This document shows, piece after piece, positions 16,092 through 26,166 of a DNA stretch of 64,000 bases. The notes under the pieces are model-generated. The model searched no databases. It was not told where the DNA came from and saw nothing but the letters and a program-made list of their open reading frames with translations. This stretch comes from JAXLYX01 sp046351215 (lineage in GTDB: Bacteria; Myxococcota_A; Polyangia; Polyangiales; Houyiibacteriaceae): NCBI GenBank assembly GCA_046351215.1, contig JAXLYX010000005.1, forward strand, positions 1-64,000, in the 5' to 3' direction. The translations under genes were made by a program, and so were the position numbers. Within the stretch, counting starts at the first letter, position 1; the number at the start of each line of letters is the position of its first letter.

Positions 16092-17942
16092 TCAGGCCTT
16101 CAGCTCGCGAAGGAGATTCTTCACGATTTGATCTTGGGGGTCCAGCTTTGCGGCAGCCTCGAGCTCGCGCTGGGCGTTCAGCTTCATGCCCGCCGCGATG
16201 TAGATGCGGCCGAGCAGCACGCGTGACTCGATGCTCTGGGGGTCGATCTCGATGGCGCGCTGCGCGTACGAACGGGCCCGTCGGAGGTCGCCGTTCGCGT
16301 TGAGCAGGGCCTGGGCGGCATGCCGATGGGCGCGCAGGTCGCCCGGTCGCCCGTCGCAGACCTTGCCCCAGGCGATGCTGGCCGAGGCCCATTTCCCCGC
16401 GCGTTCCTCGAGGAGCGCCTGGGCCTCGTTCTGGCCGGCGGTGGCGGCCGCGAGCGCGCGCGAGACCCGGTCGTGCTCCGCCTGGACGTCGACGCGGTCG
16501 GGCGCCAGCTGCTTCGCGAGCCGGAGGGCGTTCACCGCGCCGATGAGGTCGCCCTCCGCCTCGGACCGGCGTGCCTCGGAGACGTAGCGGTCGGCCCCCT
16601 GCTCGACCGGCGAAGGACGCTGCACCCCACCGCTGCGGAGGCCCGCCGTGAGGCCCCGGAGCATCTGCTCGGCGCCCGGCCGACGGCTCTCCTGGGGGGA
16701 AGGCCCGACGGGCGGATCGGAGCCCGGGCCCGGCGCCCCGACGGAAGGAGCGCGGGGCGCGGCCGCGGCGGGCGGCGTGCCGGGCGGCGGCGTCGCCGTG
16801 CTGCGCGTGCCCGGCGTGGGAGCCGCCGAGGGATCGGGCCGAGAGGCCACGGTCGGAGCACGGAGGGTCGAGCCGTGCACGACGGGCGGTCGCAACGACG
16901 AGCCGACGGGGGCCTTCGCGGGCGGGATCGGCACCTGGGGACGCGACGGCTCGGCTGCGTGAGGCGGCTTGGCCGTGCTTCCCTCGGGCGAGGCTCCGGC
17001 GCTGGTGGAGCCCATCGGCGGCGGCGATGCGGGAACGGCGACCGCGGAGCGCGACGCCTCGCCGGCGAGCGGGACCTGGGGCTTCGAGACCTTGCCCTGA
17101 CGCTTCAGCTCCGCATCGTACTCGGCCCGACGCTTGCTCTTCGACAGCGTGTCGTAGGCCTCCGTGATGCGCTTGAACACGGCCTCCATGCGGCCCTTGT
17201 AGGAACCGAGCCGCTTCCCGTACGCGGTGTCCGGGTGGAAGATCTTCGAGAGCTGGAAATAGGAAGCTTTGACGTCCGACTTGTCGGCGGTCGGCGCGAC
17301 GCGGAGCAGCTCGTAGAAGTCGAGCTGCTCGAGCGAATCGTAGGTGGAGACGATGAGGCGCTTCCGGTCCTCGTCGAGATCGACGACCTCGTTCGGATCG
17401 ATCGGCTCGATCCCGCGCACGCTCGCGCCGCCGGGACGCGCCGGAGGCGGGGACGCCGGGGGCTTCTCCGCGTTCGCCGTCGGGGCGGGCGCCGGGCGCT
17501 CGGGCGCGGCCTCCGGTCTCTCCGGGCGCTCGGCGACGTTCGGTGCGACCGGGGCGACCGGTCGCTCGACGCGCGCGGGCCGGCCCTCGAAGGGCCGCTC
17601 GACGGAAGCGGGCTCCCGAGCGACCGGGGTCGCGGGCGCCGGCGGCTTGGGCGAAGGCGGAGCGGCAGCGGCCGGCGGATTCGGGGCCACCGGCATGGCC
17701 GGGCTCGAGGGCCGACGTGCCCCCGCGGGCTGCACCACGACCCATTCGACCGCGCCGAGCGCCTCGATCCGGATCAGGTGATCCTCGAGGATCTCCACGG
17801 GCATGCCCATGAGGAGCGCGAGATCGTCCAGATCCGTGACCCCGTCGACCTGCGAGAGCACGTACCCCTCGACCGCAGAGATCGGCAGCGTCCGGATGTC
17901 GACGTTCGCGACGACCTTCGGGATCTTCCTCGGCTCCGCCAT
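16092..17942 (-). CDS. J-domain co-chaperone with N-terminal 'LSxxDG' module and C-terminal TPRs
   Basis: 616 aa. Residues of about 14-68 form the small helical module shared with the third gene of the operon (VDIRTLPISAVEGYVLSQVDG...LLMGMP). A Pro/Ala linker follows. A J domain (DFYELLRVAPTADKSDVKASYFQLSKIFHPDTAYG...RAEYDAEL) then lies at about residues 200-275, with the essential HPD intact. A second long Pro-rich linker and TPR-like repeats at about 470-616 complete it. The HPD implies stimulation of an Hsp70 ATPase, most simply the one encoded next. Start MAEPRKIPK at ATG 17942. A longer in-frame start at 17996 would overlap the promoter -10. Confidence 0.85.
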   Translation of the reverse strand: MAEPRKIPKVVANVDIRTLPISAVEGYVLSQVDGVTDLDDLALLMGMPVEILEDHLIRIEALGAVEWVVVQPAGARRPSSPAMPVAPNPPAAAAPPSPKPPAPATPVAREPASVERPFEGRPARVERPVAPVAPNVAERPERPEAAPERPAPAPTANAEKPPASPPPARPGGASVRGIEPIDPNEVVDLDEDRKRLIVSTYDSLEQLDFYELLRVAPTADKSDVKASYFQLSKIFHPDTAYGKRLGSYKGRMEAVFKRITEAYDTLSKSKRRAEYDAELKRQGKVSKPQVPLAGEASRSAVAVPASPPPMGSTSAGASPEGSTAKPPHAAEPSRPQVPIPPAKAPVGSSLRPPVVHGSTLRAPTVASRPDPSAAPTPGTRSTATPPPGTPPAAAAPRAPSVGAPGPGSDPPVGPSPQESRRPGAEQMLRGLTAGLRSGGVQRPSPVEQGADRYVSEARRSEAEGDLIGAVNALRLAKQLAPDRVDVQAEHDRVSRALAAATAGQNEAQALLEERAGKWASASIAWGKVCDGRPGDLRAHRHAAQALLNANGDLRRARSYAQRAIEIDPQSIESRVLLGRIYIAAGMKLNAQRELEAAAKLDPQDQIVKNLLRELKA

Positions 17943-17979
17943 GCACCCCTGGAGCGGCGGGACCCCCGCCTCGGGCACG

Positions 17980-17988
17980 AAACTAGCA
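17980..17988 (-). promoter_or_regulatory. Extended -10 of the chaperone operon
   Basis: TGC TAGTTT on the minus strand, about 37 nt before the J-TPR ATG. No -35 is recognisable at 17 bp. That position is occupied by the inverted repeat at 17991-18022, which suggests activator dependence or repression. Confidence 0.4.
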
Positions 17989-17990
17989 GA

Positions 17991-18022
17991 GATCACGTCC
18001 GCCCTGGGAGGGAAACGTGATC
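17991..18022. promoter_or_regulatory. Operator candidate: GATCACGT-N16-ACGTGATC
   Basis: Perfect 8-bp inverted repeat with a 16-bp spacer, immediately upstream of the TGCTAGTTT -10 of the chaperone operon. The arm length and spacing (centres about 24 bp apart, near two helical turns) suit a dimeric regulator. It does not resemble CIRCE (TTAGCACTC-N9-GAGTGCTAA). It could alternatively be an RNA hairpin. Confidence 0.45.
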
Positions 18023-18041
18023 GCTCGCACCGTCGACCGGG

Positions 18042-18059
18042 GTCACCTCGCGAGGTGAC
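18042..18059. terminator. 18-bp perfect palindrome downstream of argF
   Basis: GTCACCTCGCGAGGTGAC lies 11 nt after the argF stop (18071) and before the chaperone operon promoter. As RNA it folds into a 7-bp stem with a CGCG loop, so it may terminate the arg transcript. As DNA it could be a second regulator site for the chaperone operon. Confidence 0.45.
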
Positions 18060-18070
18060 TCACGTCGGGC

Positions 18071-18991
18071 TCAGCCCGCCTGGACGAGGGCCTCGAGCAG
18101 GGCCTTCTGCGCGTGCAGGCGGTTCTCGGCCTCGTCCCACACCCGCGACCGGGGCCCGTCGATGACCTCCGCCGCGACCTCCTCGCCACGATGGGCCGGG
18201 AGGCAGTGGAGGAAGATGGCGTGCTTGTGGGCCCGAGCCATCAGCGCCTCGTCGACGAGGTAGCCCTGGAACGCCTTGGCGCGCTGCGCCGCCTCGCTCT
18301 CCTGCCCCATGCTGGCCCAGACGTCCGTGGTGACGACGTCCGCCCCCACGACCGCTTCGGCCGGATCCCGGACGACGCGGATGGAGCCGCGGCCGAGCGC
18401 GCGGGCTTCCTCGATCGACTTCGGATCCGGATCGTAGCCCTCCGGGCATGCGAGCACGAGGTTCATGCCCGCGAGCCCGGCGGCGTGGATCCACGAGTTG
18501 GCCATGTTGTTGCCGTCGCCGATCCAGGCGACGTTGACGTCGTAGAGACGGCCCGCGGTGTTCTCGCGGACGGTCTGCAGGTCGGCGAGCAGCTGGCAGG
18601 GATGGTGGAGGTCGGTCAGGGCGTTGACCACGGGGATCGTCGAATGGGCGGCCAGCGCCTCGATCCGATCGTGCCCGAACGTGCGCCAGACGGCCGCGTG
18701 GCAATAGCGCGAGAGCATGCGCGCGGTGTCCTCGATCGGCTCGCCGCGGCCCATCTGGGTCGTGTTCGAGTTGATGATCAGGGGATGACCGCCGAGCTCG
18801 ACGATGCCGATCTCGAAGGAGATGCGCGTGCGCGTCGACGCCTTGTCGAAGATCACCGCGACGCTCTTGCCCGCGAGCGGCTTCGGATGGTTCGGCTGGC
18901 CGCGCAGGCGCTTGAGCTCGGCCGCGCGGTCGAGGACGGCGAGGAGCTCGGTCGGGTTGAGATCGAGGAGCGTACGGAAGTGGCGCGTCAT
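18071..18991 (-). CDS. argF: Ornithine carbamoyltransferase
   Basis: 306 aa; forms citrulline from ornithine and carbamoyl phosphate in arginine synthesis. The carbamoyl-phosphate loop STRTR (FDKASTRTRISFE), the HPCQ motif (DLHHPCQLLADL) and the ornithine/catalytic HCLPAHRGEEV loop are all present. The ATG overlaps the argD stop by 4 nt (ATGA), so the two are translationally coupled. It is the last gene of the long minus-strand array and is followed by an 18-bp palindrome. Confidence 0.97.
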   Translation of the reverse strand: MTRHFRTLLDLNPTELLAVLDRAAELKRLRGQPNHPKPLAGKSVAVIFDKASTRTRISFEIGIVELGGHPLIINSNTTQMGRGEPIEDTARMLSRYCHAAVWRTFGHDRIEALAAHSTIPVVNALTDLHHPCQLLADLQTVRENTAGRLYDVNVAWIGDGNNMANSWIHAAGLAGMNLVLACPEGYDPDPKSIEEARALGRGSIRVVRDPAEAVVGADVVTTDVWASMGQESEAAQRAKAFQGYLVDEALMARAHKHAIFLHCLPAHRGEEVAAEVIDGPRSRVWDEAENRLHAQKALLEALVQAG

Positions 18992-20202
18992 GGGGTCTTC
19001 CGGGGTGGGTCGCGGAGGACGGATTCGAGTGTGGCGAGGCCTTCATCGACCTCGGCGACGGTGATGGTGAGGGACGGGCAGAGGCGCACCACGTTGCCGC
19101 CGGCGAGCGTGACGAGCAGGCCCTTCTCGGCGAGCGCGGCGACGAGGGCGCCGGGATCGACGGTGTCGGCGAGGACGACGCCCTGCAAGAGGCCGATACC
19201 GCGCGCTTCCGTGACGGTCGGCAGCCGGTCGACGAGCTCCTCGAGCCGCGAGCGGAGGTGCGCGCCGACGCGGGCGGAATTCGCCACGACGCCCTCTTCG
19301 TCGAAGATGCGCAGGACGGCGAGGGCCGCCGCGCACGCGAGCGGGTTGCCGCCGAAGGTCGACCCGTGCGAGCCGGGCGGGAGCGCTCCCGCGACCTGCT
19401 CCTTCACGAGCATGGCCCCGAGGGGGAAGCCGCCCGCGATGCCCTTGGCCAGCGTGACGACGTCCGGCTCGACGCCGCTCCACTCGCGGGCGAGGAAGCG
19501 ACCCGTGCGACCGTAGCCGGTCTGCACCTCGTCGAAGATCAGGAGCGCACCGACCTGGTCGCAGAGCTCGCGGACCCCGCGGAGGTAGGCGTCGGAACCG
19601 ATGAAGAGGCCGCCCTCGGCCTGCACGGGCTCGAGGATGACGGCGGCCGTGCGCGGACCGATGGCCGCCCGCATCGCCTCGAGATCCTCGAACTCGACGT
19701 GGACGACGCCGCCGATCAGGGGCTGCATGCCCTCGTGGTACTTGGCCTGGCCGGTCGCCGTGAGCGCGCCCATCGTGCGCCCGTGGAAGCTGCGCCAGGT
19801 CGAGACGATCTCGACGCGCTCGGGCGCGCCCTTCTCGAAGTGGTAGCGGCGCACCAGCTTGAGCGCGGCCTCGTTCGCCTCGGTCCCGCTGTTGCAGAAG
19901 AACGCACGCTGGTAGCCGGTGCGCTCCGTCAACGCGCGGGCGAGCTCGATGCCGCGTTCGTTGTAGAAGAGGTTCGAGACGTGGATGAGCCGCTCGGCCT
20001 GCTCGGCGATCGCGGCCGCGAGCGTCGGATGAGCGTGGCCCACCGAGTTCACGGCGACGCCGCCGGAGAGGTCGAGGTACTCCTTCCCGTCCACGTCCCA
20101 GACCCGCACTCCGCGACCGCGGGCGAGCACGATCGGCGCGGGCCGGTAGTTGCCGACGAGTACGGTACGGGCGAGGTCGAGCAGGGCCGACTGCGAAGCC
20201 AT
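18988..20202 (-). CDS. argD: Acetylornithine/N-succinyldiaminopimelate aminotransferase
   Basis: 404-aa class III PLP aminotransferase; converts N-acetylglutamate semialdehyde to N-acetylornithine. Visible are FFCNSGTEANEAALKL, the FDEVQTGYGRTGRF cofactor Asp region, the PLP lysine in TLAKGIAGGFPLGAM and HGSTFGGNPLACAAA. ATG 20202 is chosen (MASQSALLDLARTVLVGNYRPAP). An earlier in-frame start lies upstream of a TGCTAGAAC -10-like element. No Shine-Dalgarno is seen. It follows argB by 91 nt and overlaps argF by 4 nt. Confidence 0.96.
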   Translation of the reverse strand: MASQSALLDLARTVLVGNYRPAPIVLARGRGVRVWDVDGKEYLDLSGGVAVNSVGHAHPTLAAAIAEQAERLIHVSNLFYNERGIELARALTERTGYQRAFFCNSGTEANEAALKLVRRYHFEKGAPERVEIVSTWRSFHGRTMGALTATGQAKYHEGMQPLIGGVVHVEFEDLEAMRAAIGPRTAAVILEPVQAEGGLFIGSDAYLRGVRELCDQVGALLIFDEVQTGYGRTGRFLAREWSGVEPDVVTLAKGIAGGFPLGAMLVKEQVAGALPPGSHGSTFGGNPLACAAALAVLRIFDEEGVVANSARVGAHLRSRLEELVDRLPTVTEARGIGLLQGVVLADTVDPGALVAALAEKGLLVTLAGGNVVRLCPSLTITVAEVDEGLATLESVLRDPPRKTP

Positions 20203-20212
20203 GAGGGGGGGC

Positions 20213-20221
20213 GTTCTAGCA
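20213..20221 (-). promoter_or_regulatory. Extended -10 upstream of argD
   Basis: TGC TAGAAC on the minus strand ends 10 nt before the argD ATG, giving argD-argF a possible internal promoter in the argB-argD gap with little or no leader. Confidence 0.4.
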
Positions 20222-20293
20222 CGGAATACCCGCCGTCGCGCCAATTCGGGGGGGTTCCCCGCGCGCCCGGCCGGTCCGCGACACCCTCCCCGT

Positions 20294-21163
20294 TCAGCGG
20301 GTGATCTCGGTCCCGATGCCCTTGTCGGTGAAGATCTCGAGGAGCACCGCGTGCTGCACGCGTCCGTCGAGGATGTGGCATTTGTGGACGCCGCCCTGGA
20401 GGGCCTCGAGGGCGCAGGCGACCTTCGGGATCATGCCGCCGTCGATGACGCCCTTGGCCTCGAGCTCGGCGATGCGCTCGGCGCTCAGCGAGCTCGCCAC
20501 CTTGCCGGTGTCGTCCTTCACGCCGGCGATATCCGTCATGAGGACGAGCTTCTTCGCCTGCATCGCCTCGGCGACCTTCCCGGCGACGGTGTCGGCGTTG
20601 ACGTTGAGCGAGAGGCCGTTGTGGTCGACCGCGATCGGGGCGATCACGGGGATGAAGCCCGCGTGGATGAGGCGGTGGAGGACGTCGGGGTTCACGTGCT
20701 TCACGGCGCCGACGCGGCCGGGATCGACGAGCTTGCCCGACTTCGTCTTCATCTCGGTCATCCGCGTGGCGCGGATGAAGGCGTCGTCGCGCCCGTTCAG
20801 ACCGACGGCGCGCCCGCCGTGGTTGTTGATGAGCGAGACGATCTCCTGGTTCAGCTTGCCGCCGAGGACCATCTCGACGACGTCCATCGTCTTGTCGTCC
20901 GTGACCCGCAGGCCGTCGAGCTTCTCCGAGACGACGCCCATCGCCGCGAGCATCGCGTCGATCTGGGGGCCGCCGCCGTGGACGACGATCGGATGCAGAC
21001 CGACGTACTTCATCAGCACCACGTCCCGCGCGAAGCCGTCGCGGAGCGACGGATCGATCATCGCGTGACCGCCGTACTTGATGACGAAGGTCTGGCCGTG
21101 GAAGTTGCGGATGTAGGGCAGCGCCTCGTGGAGGACGGCCGCCTTGTCGATGAGCTCCTGCAT
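20294..21163 (-). CDS. argB: Acetylglutamate kinase
   Basis: 289-aa amino-acid kinase that phosphorylates N-acetylglutamate. The nucleotide/substrate motifs FVIKYGGHAM, VVHGGGPQI and LNVNADTVAGKVAEAM are present. The N-terminal helix (MQELIDKAAVLHEALPYI) of arginine-sensitive hexameric enzymes is also there, so feedback inhibition by arginine is likely (family knowledge). ATG 21163 has no Shine-Dalgarno. TGC TAAAGA (21182-21174) ends 10 nt upstream. The gap to the transglutaminase-like gene is 13 nt, so readthrough from hslVU is possible. Confidence 0.97.
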   Translation of the reverse strand: MQELIDKAAVLHEALPYIRNFHGQTFVIKYGGHAMIDPSLRDGFARDVVLMKYVGLHPIVVHGGGPQIDAMLAAMGVVSEKLDGLRVTDDKTMDVVEMVLGGKLNQEIVSLINNHGGRAVGLNGRDDAFIRATRMTEMKTKSGKLVDPGRVGAVKHVNPDVLHRLIHAGFIPVIAPIAVDHNGLSLNVNADTVAGKVAEAMQAKKLVLMTDIAGVKDDTGKVASSLSAERIAELEAKGVIDGGMIPKVACALEALQGGVHKCHILDGRVQHAVLLEIFTDKGIGTEITR

Positions 21164-21176
21164 TTGGGGGCGCTCT

Positions 21177-21830
21177 TTAGCAGAAATCCGGGGGGGACGG
21201 AAAGGCCACGACCGAGGCTGCCGGTCTCCCACCCTCCCCCACGTCGGGCAGGTGCTCGAACACCCCCTGGACGGTCGTCTCCGAGGTGAGGACCTCGACG
21301 ACCTCGGGCCAGGGCTCGGCGTGGATGCCCGGGTAGTCCCGCTCGCCCGGGTCGACGAGGTGGAAGGCGAGCCGCTCCTCGGGCGGATCGAAGCGGGCGT
21401 CGACGCCCGGCTTGTTCCCTCGCGCGTCGACGCGGTACCAGCCGTGGTCGGGCAAGTGGACGCCGACGAGGCCGTGCAGGCAGTACGGGGGGCCCACGTC
21501 GATCGTGAGCCGCTGGTAGCAGAGCCCCGCCGGGAGCCCGTTCGCCCGGAGGAGCGCGGTCAGCAAGTGGCTCTTCGCGTAGCAGTAGCCGGTCCCCTCG
21601 CGGAGGACGTCGGAGGCGCGACAGGTCACCACCGGGGAACGCGCATCCCACGAGTGCGCGATGCGGTCGCGGACGAAGACGAAACACCGCCTCGCCACCT
21701 CGACCGGATCGACGGCGCCCTCGGCGAGCTCCGCCGCCTTACGCCGCACGTCGGGATGGTCCGAGTCGATCCACTCGGACGAGGCCAGGAAGGCGGAATC
21801 GGGGGAGGCGTCGGGGGTTCGGCTCGTCAC
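21177..21830 (-). CDS. Transglutaminase-like cysteine peptidase-fold protein
   Basis: 217 aa. The Cys-His-Asp triad of the transglutaminase core is visible: Cys in EGTGYCYAKS, His in YCLHGLVGVHL and Asp in WYRVDARGNK. There is no signal peptide, so it should be cytoplasmic. Bacterial members are amidohydrolases or proteases of mostly unknown substrate. The GTG start (21828-21830) abuts the hslU stop with zero spacing (TAG|GTG), which suggests coupled translation with HslU. A link to protein turnover is tempting but only positional. Confidence 0.85.
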   Translation of the reverse strand: MTSRTPDASPDSAFLASSEWIDSDHPDVRRKAAELAEGAVDPVEVARRCFVFVRDRIAHSWDARSPVVTCRASDVLREGTGYCYAKSHLLTALLRANGLPAGLCYQRLTIDVGPPYCLHGLVGVHLPDHGWYRVDARGNKPGVDARFDPPEERLAFHLVDPGERDYPGIHAEPWPEVVEVLTSETTVQGVFEHLPDVGEGGRPAASVVAFPSPPDFC

Positions 21831-23230
<1,400 letters not shown>

Positions 23231-23234
<4 letters not shown>

Positions 23235-23785
23235 GCGCCGAGCTCCTCGACGACGATGGAGTCGTTCGTGTACACGCAGATCTCCGCGGCGATGCGCAGG
23301 CTCTCACGGGCGATGTCCGCGGCCGGGAGCGAGGTGTGGCGGAGCAGCGCCCGCGCCGAGGCGAGCGCGTAGGGCCCGCCCGAGCCGATGGCGATGACGC
23401 CCTCGTCCGGCTCGATGACGTCGCCGGTCCCGCTGACGAGCAGCGTGGTCGTCGCGTCCATGATCACGATCATCGCCTCGAGGCGCCGGAGGAAGCGGTC
23501 GGTGCGCCAGTCCTTCGCGAGCTCGACCGCCGCGCGGCGGAGATCGTTGCGATGGTCGCGGAGCTTCGTCTCGAAGCGCTCGAGCAGCGTGAACGCGTCG
23601 GCGCTCGCTCCGGCGAAGCCGACGACCACGCCTTCCCCGAGCCTCCGCACCTTCCGGGCGTTGCCCTTCATGATCGTCTGGCCGAGGGAGACCTGACCAT
23701 CCCCGGCCATGGCGGCCTTCCCGTCCCTCCGGACGGCGACGATGGTGGTCGAGCGGAAGCGGGAGGAATCGTCGGGGCGGGTCAC
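23231..23785 (-). CDS. hslV: HslV peptidase subunit of the HslVU protease
   Basis: 184-aa N-terminal threonine peptidase. The mature Thr lies in STTIVAVRRDGK after a propeptide of about 12 residues (MTRPDDSSRFRS), and GDGQVSLGQTIMKGNARKVRRL is the family core. The start is GTG 23785. There is no Shine-Dalgarno, but a consensus-like promoter ends 9 nt before it, so the mRNA is probably leaderless. The order xerC-hslV-hslU is conserved across distant bacteria. Confidence 0.97.
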
Positions 23786-23794
23786 GAGGGAGCG

Positions 23795-23823
23795 AAGCTA
23801 AGGATGGGGGGTGGGGGTGTCAA
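23795..23823 (-). promoter_or_regulatory. hslVU promoter, leaderless geometry
   Basis: On the minus strand, TTGACA (23823-23818, full consensus), 17 bp, TAGCTT (23800-23795), then 9 nt to the GTG. The spacer is almost pure C. A CCCCAT string lies in the spacer, but its distance from TTGACA does not fit a sigma32 promoter. Confidence 0.65.
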
Positions 23824-23851
23824 CGGGAGGGCGGGACACCCGCTCGCCGCC

Positions 23852-24790
23852 CTAGCCGTTCTTCCGGCGGGCCATGGGGTGGGCCTTCACGTAGGCCTCC
23901 ATGAGCCGGTCGAGGCTGACGTGCGTGTACCGCTGGGTCGTCGAGAGGCTCGAGTGACCGAGGAGCTCCTGGATCCCGCGCAGGTCGGCGCCGGCGTCGA
24001 GCAGATGGGTGGCGCACGAGTGCCGGAGCGCGTGCGGATGCAGATCCGAGCGGGCGGCGCCGAGGGCTCCGTAGCGACGGACGATGTTCTGCACCTGACG
24101 CGAGGTGAGCCGGGTGCCGAAGCGGCCGAGGAAGACGGCCTCGCGGTCCTGGCTCCCGTCGGAGTCGACGAAGCGGGGACGCTCGGCGAGGTAGGCCTCG
24201 AGGGCGCGCACGGCCTCGTCGCCGAGATAGACGATGCGTTCCTTCCGGCCCTTGCCCATGACGCGCACCGTTCGGTCGCGGAGATCGAGCTTCGAGAGCG
24301 ACACGCCGGCGAGCTCCGACACGCGCATGCCCGTCGCGTACATCGTCTCGAGCAGCGCGCGATCGCGCACGGCGAGCCTCTCGTCCCGCTCGGCGTCCTC
24401 CGACGGAGCCTCGACCACGCGCAGCGCCTCGTCGATGGTGAGGAAGCGCGGCGCCGACTTCGCGATCCGGGGCGGCTTGAGCCCGGCCGCGGGGTTCTTC
24501 TTCACGAGGCCGCGGCGCTCGAGGAAGCGGAAGAAGCTCCGGATCGCGCTGATGGTGCGGGCCATCGTCGCCGGCTCGCGATCCCTGACCACGGAAGCCA
24601 GGTATCCACGGAGCACGACGACGTCGAGCTTCGCCGGATCGGCGACGAGCTTGCGCTCGGCCACGAAGGCCGAGAGCCCCTCGAGGTCGCGCATGTACGT
24701 CGCGACCGTGAGCGGCGACGCTCGCCTCTCGTCGGCGAGGTACTGGCGGAAGCGCTCGAGCTGCCGTGCGAGCGGGCTCTCGTCGGTCAT
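23852..24790 (-). CDS. xerC: Tyrosine recombinase XerC/XerD family
   Basis: 312 aa. The N-terminal SAM-like core-binding domain spans about residues 5-95. The catalytic domain holds R (ATGMRVSELAGVSLS), K (VMGKGRKER), HxxR (HPHALRHSCATHLL), H (LGHSSLSTTQRY) and the nucleophile Tyr (QRYTHVS). All are in place for dif-site chromosome dimer resolution. Its position between trmFO and hslV matches the conserved xerC locus. TACGAT ends 6 nt before the ATG and no Shine-Dalgarno is present, so this start may also be leaderless. Confidence 0.95.
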   Translation of the reverse strand: MTDESPLARQLERFRQYLADERRASPLTVATYMRDLEGLSAFVAERKLVADPAKLDVVVLRGYLASVVRDREPATMARTISAIRSFFRFLERRGLVKKNPAAGLKPPRIAKSAPRFLTIDEALRVVEAPSEDAERDERLAVRDRALLETMYATGMRVSELAGVSLSKLDLRDRTVRVMGKGRKERIVYLGDEAVRALEAYLAERPRFVDSDGSQDREAVFLGRFGTRLTSRQVQNIVRRYGALGAARSDLHPHALRHSCATHLLDAGADLRGIQELLGHSSLSTTQRYTHVSLDRLMEAYVKAHPMARRKNG

Positions 24791-24839
24791 GCGCGGATCG
24801 TAGCCGAGATGGCCTCGGACGGCGCGTTTCGCGCAGGAA

Positions 24840-26162
24840 TCAGCGGAGGGAGGCCGTGGCCTCGCGGTAGGCCGCGAGGTCCGAGAGCGCCCGCTCCGCC
24901 ATCTTCTCGTGCTTCTCGCGCTTGCCGATCTTGCGGGAGAGCCCCTCGATCGGCGGGAACATCGCCCAGACGACGTTCGAGGGCTGGAAGTCGGGCACGG
25001 GGCGGCGGAGATGCCCGATCAGCGCGCCGAGCGCGGTGGTGGGCGGAGGCAGCGGGAGCGCGTGCCCGTGCGCCCGGGCCGCGAGCCTCTGGCCGAGGAG
25101 CAGGCCGCACGCGGCGCTCTCGACGTACCCCTCGACCCCGGTGATCTGACCGGCGAGATGGACGCCCGGGAGGGCGCGGAGCGCGAGCTCGTCGTCGAGG
25201 ACCTCCGGGGAGTTCACGAAGGTGTTCCGGTGGACGGAGCCGAAGCGCTGGAATTCGGCGTTCTCGAGCCCGGGGATCATCCGGAACACGCGCTGCTGCT
25301 CGGGCCACCTCATCCGCGTCTGGAAGCCCACCATGTTGAACGCGGTGCCGGCCGCGTCCTCCTGACGGAGCTGCACCACGGCCTTCGGCCAGCGGCCCGT
25401 CTTCGGATCCGTGAGCCCCACCGGCTTCATGCAGCCGAACGCGAGCGTGCGCGGACCGCGCTCCGCCATCACCTCGATCGGCAGGCAGCCCTCGAAGTAG
25501 CGGACGTCCTCGAAGTCCTTCGGCGTGACCTTCTCGGCCGCGAGCACGGCCGCGACGAAGGCGTCGTACTGCTCCTGCGTGAGTGGGCAGTTCACGTAGG
25601 CGTCGTCGCCGCCCTTGTCGTAGCGCGAGGCGCGGAAGACGATGTCCCAGTCGATCGACTCGGCGCTGATCACGGGCGCGATGGCGTCGTAGTAGGCGAG
25701 GTGCTGCTTGCCCACGACGCGCGCGAGATCCTCGGCGAGGGCGTCGCCCGTGAGCGGCCCCGTCGCGAGCACGCAGGGACGCTCCTCCGGGATGCGCTCC
25801 ACCTCGCGCTCGACGACGCGGATGCGCGGATGCGAGCGGAGGCGTTCCGTGATGCGCGCGCTGAAGAGCTCGCGATCGACGGCGAAGGCGCCGCCGGCCG
25901 GGACCTGGGTCTCGTCGCCCACCGCCATGACGAGCGAGCCGGAGCGCCGCATCTCCTCCTTGAGGAGCCCGACCGCGTTCGCGAGCGCGGCTCCGCGGAA
26001 GGAGTTCGAGCAGACGAGCTCCGCGAAGCCGTCGCCGTGCTGGGCCGGCGTGCGCTTCTTCGGCTTCTGCTCGACGAGGACGACGTCGACGCCGCGCTCG
26101 GCGAGCTGGAAGGCGCACTCCGAGCCGGCGAGGCCGGCGCCGACGACCGTCACCCCGGTCAT
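24840..26162 (-). CDS. trmFO: Folate/FAD-dependent tRNA m5U54 methyltransferase
   Basis: 440 aa. The FAD dinucleotide loop VVGAGLAGSECAFQLAERG and the TrmFO signatures ELVCSNSFRG, YYDAIAPV, YVNCPLT, FEGCLPIEVMA and GQITGVEGYVESAA are all visible. It methylates U54 of tRNA using methylene-tetrahydrofolate. Its ATG is 4 nt after the topA stop, so the pair is cotranscribed, as in many bacteria. Confidence 0.97.
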   Translation of the reverse strand: MTGVTVVGAGLAGSECAFQLAERGVDVVLVEQKPKKRTPAQHGDGFAELVCSNSFRGAALANAVGLLKEEMRRSGSLVMAVGDETQVPAGGAFAVDRELFSARITERLRSHPRIRVVEREVERIPEERPCVLATGPLTGDALAEDLARVVGKQHLAYYDAIAPVISAESIDWDIVFRASRYDKGGDDAYVNCPLTQEQYDAFVAAVLAAEKVTPKDFEDVRYFEGCLPIEVMAERGPRTLAFGCMKPVGLTDPKTGRWPKAVVQLRQEDAAGTAFNMVGFQTRMRWPEQQRVFRMIPGLENAEFQRFGSVHRNTFVNSPEVLDDELALRALPGVHLAGQITGVEGYVESAACGLLLGQRLAARAHGHALPLPPPTTALGALIGHLRRPVPDFQPSNVVWAMFPPIEGLSRKIGKREKHEKMAERALSDLAAYREATASLR

Positions 26163-26166
26163 CGAC

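Noticed and set aside
23795..23823. sigma32-type heat-shock promoter for hslVU (CCCCAT in the spacer).
   Set aside because: The distance from TTGACA to CCCCAT is far too short for the sigma32 geometry. The TTGACA-N17-TAGCTT reading is better.
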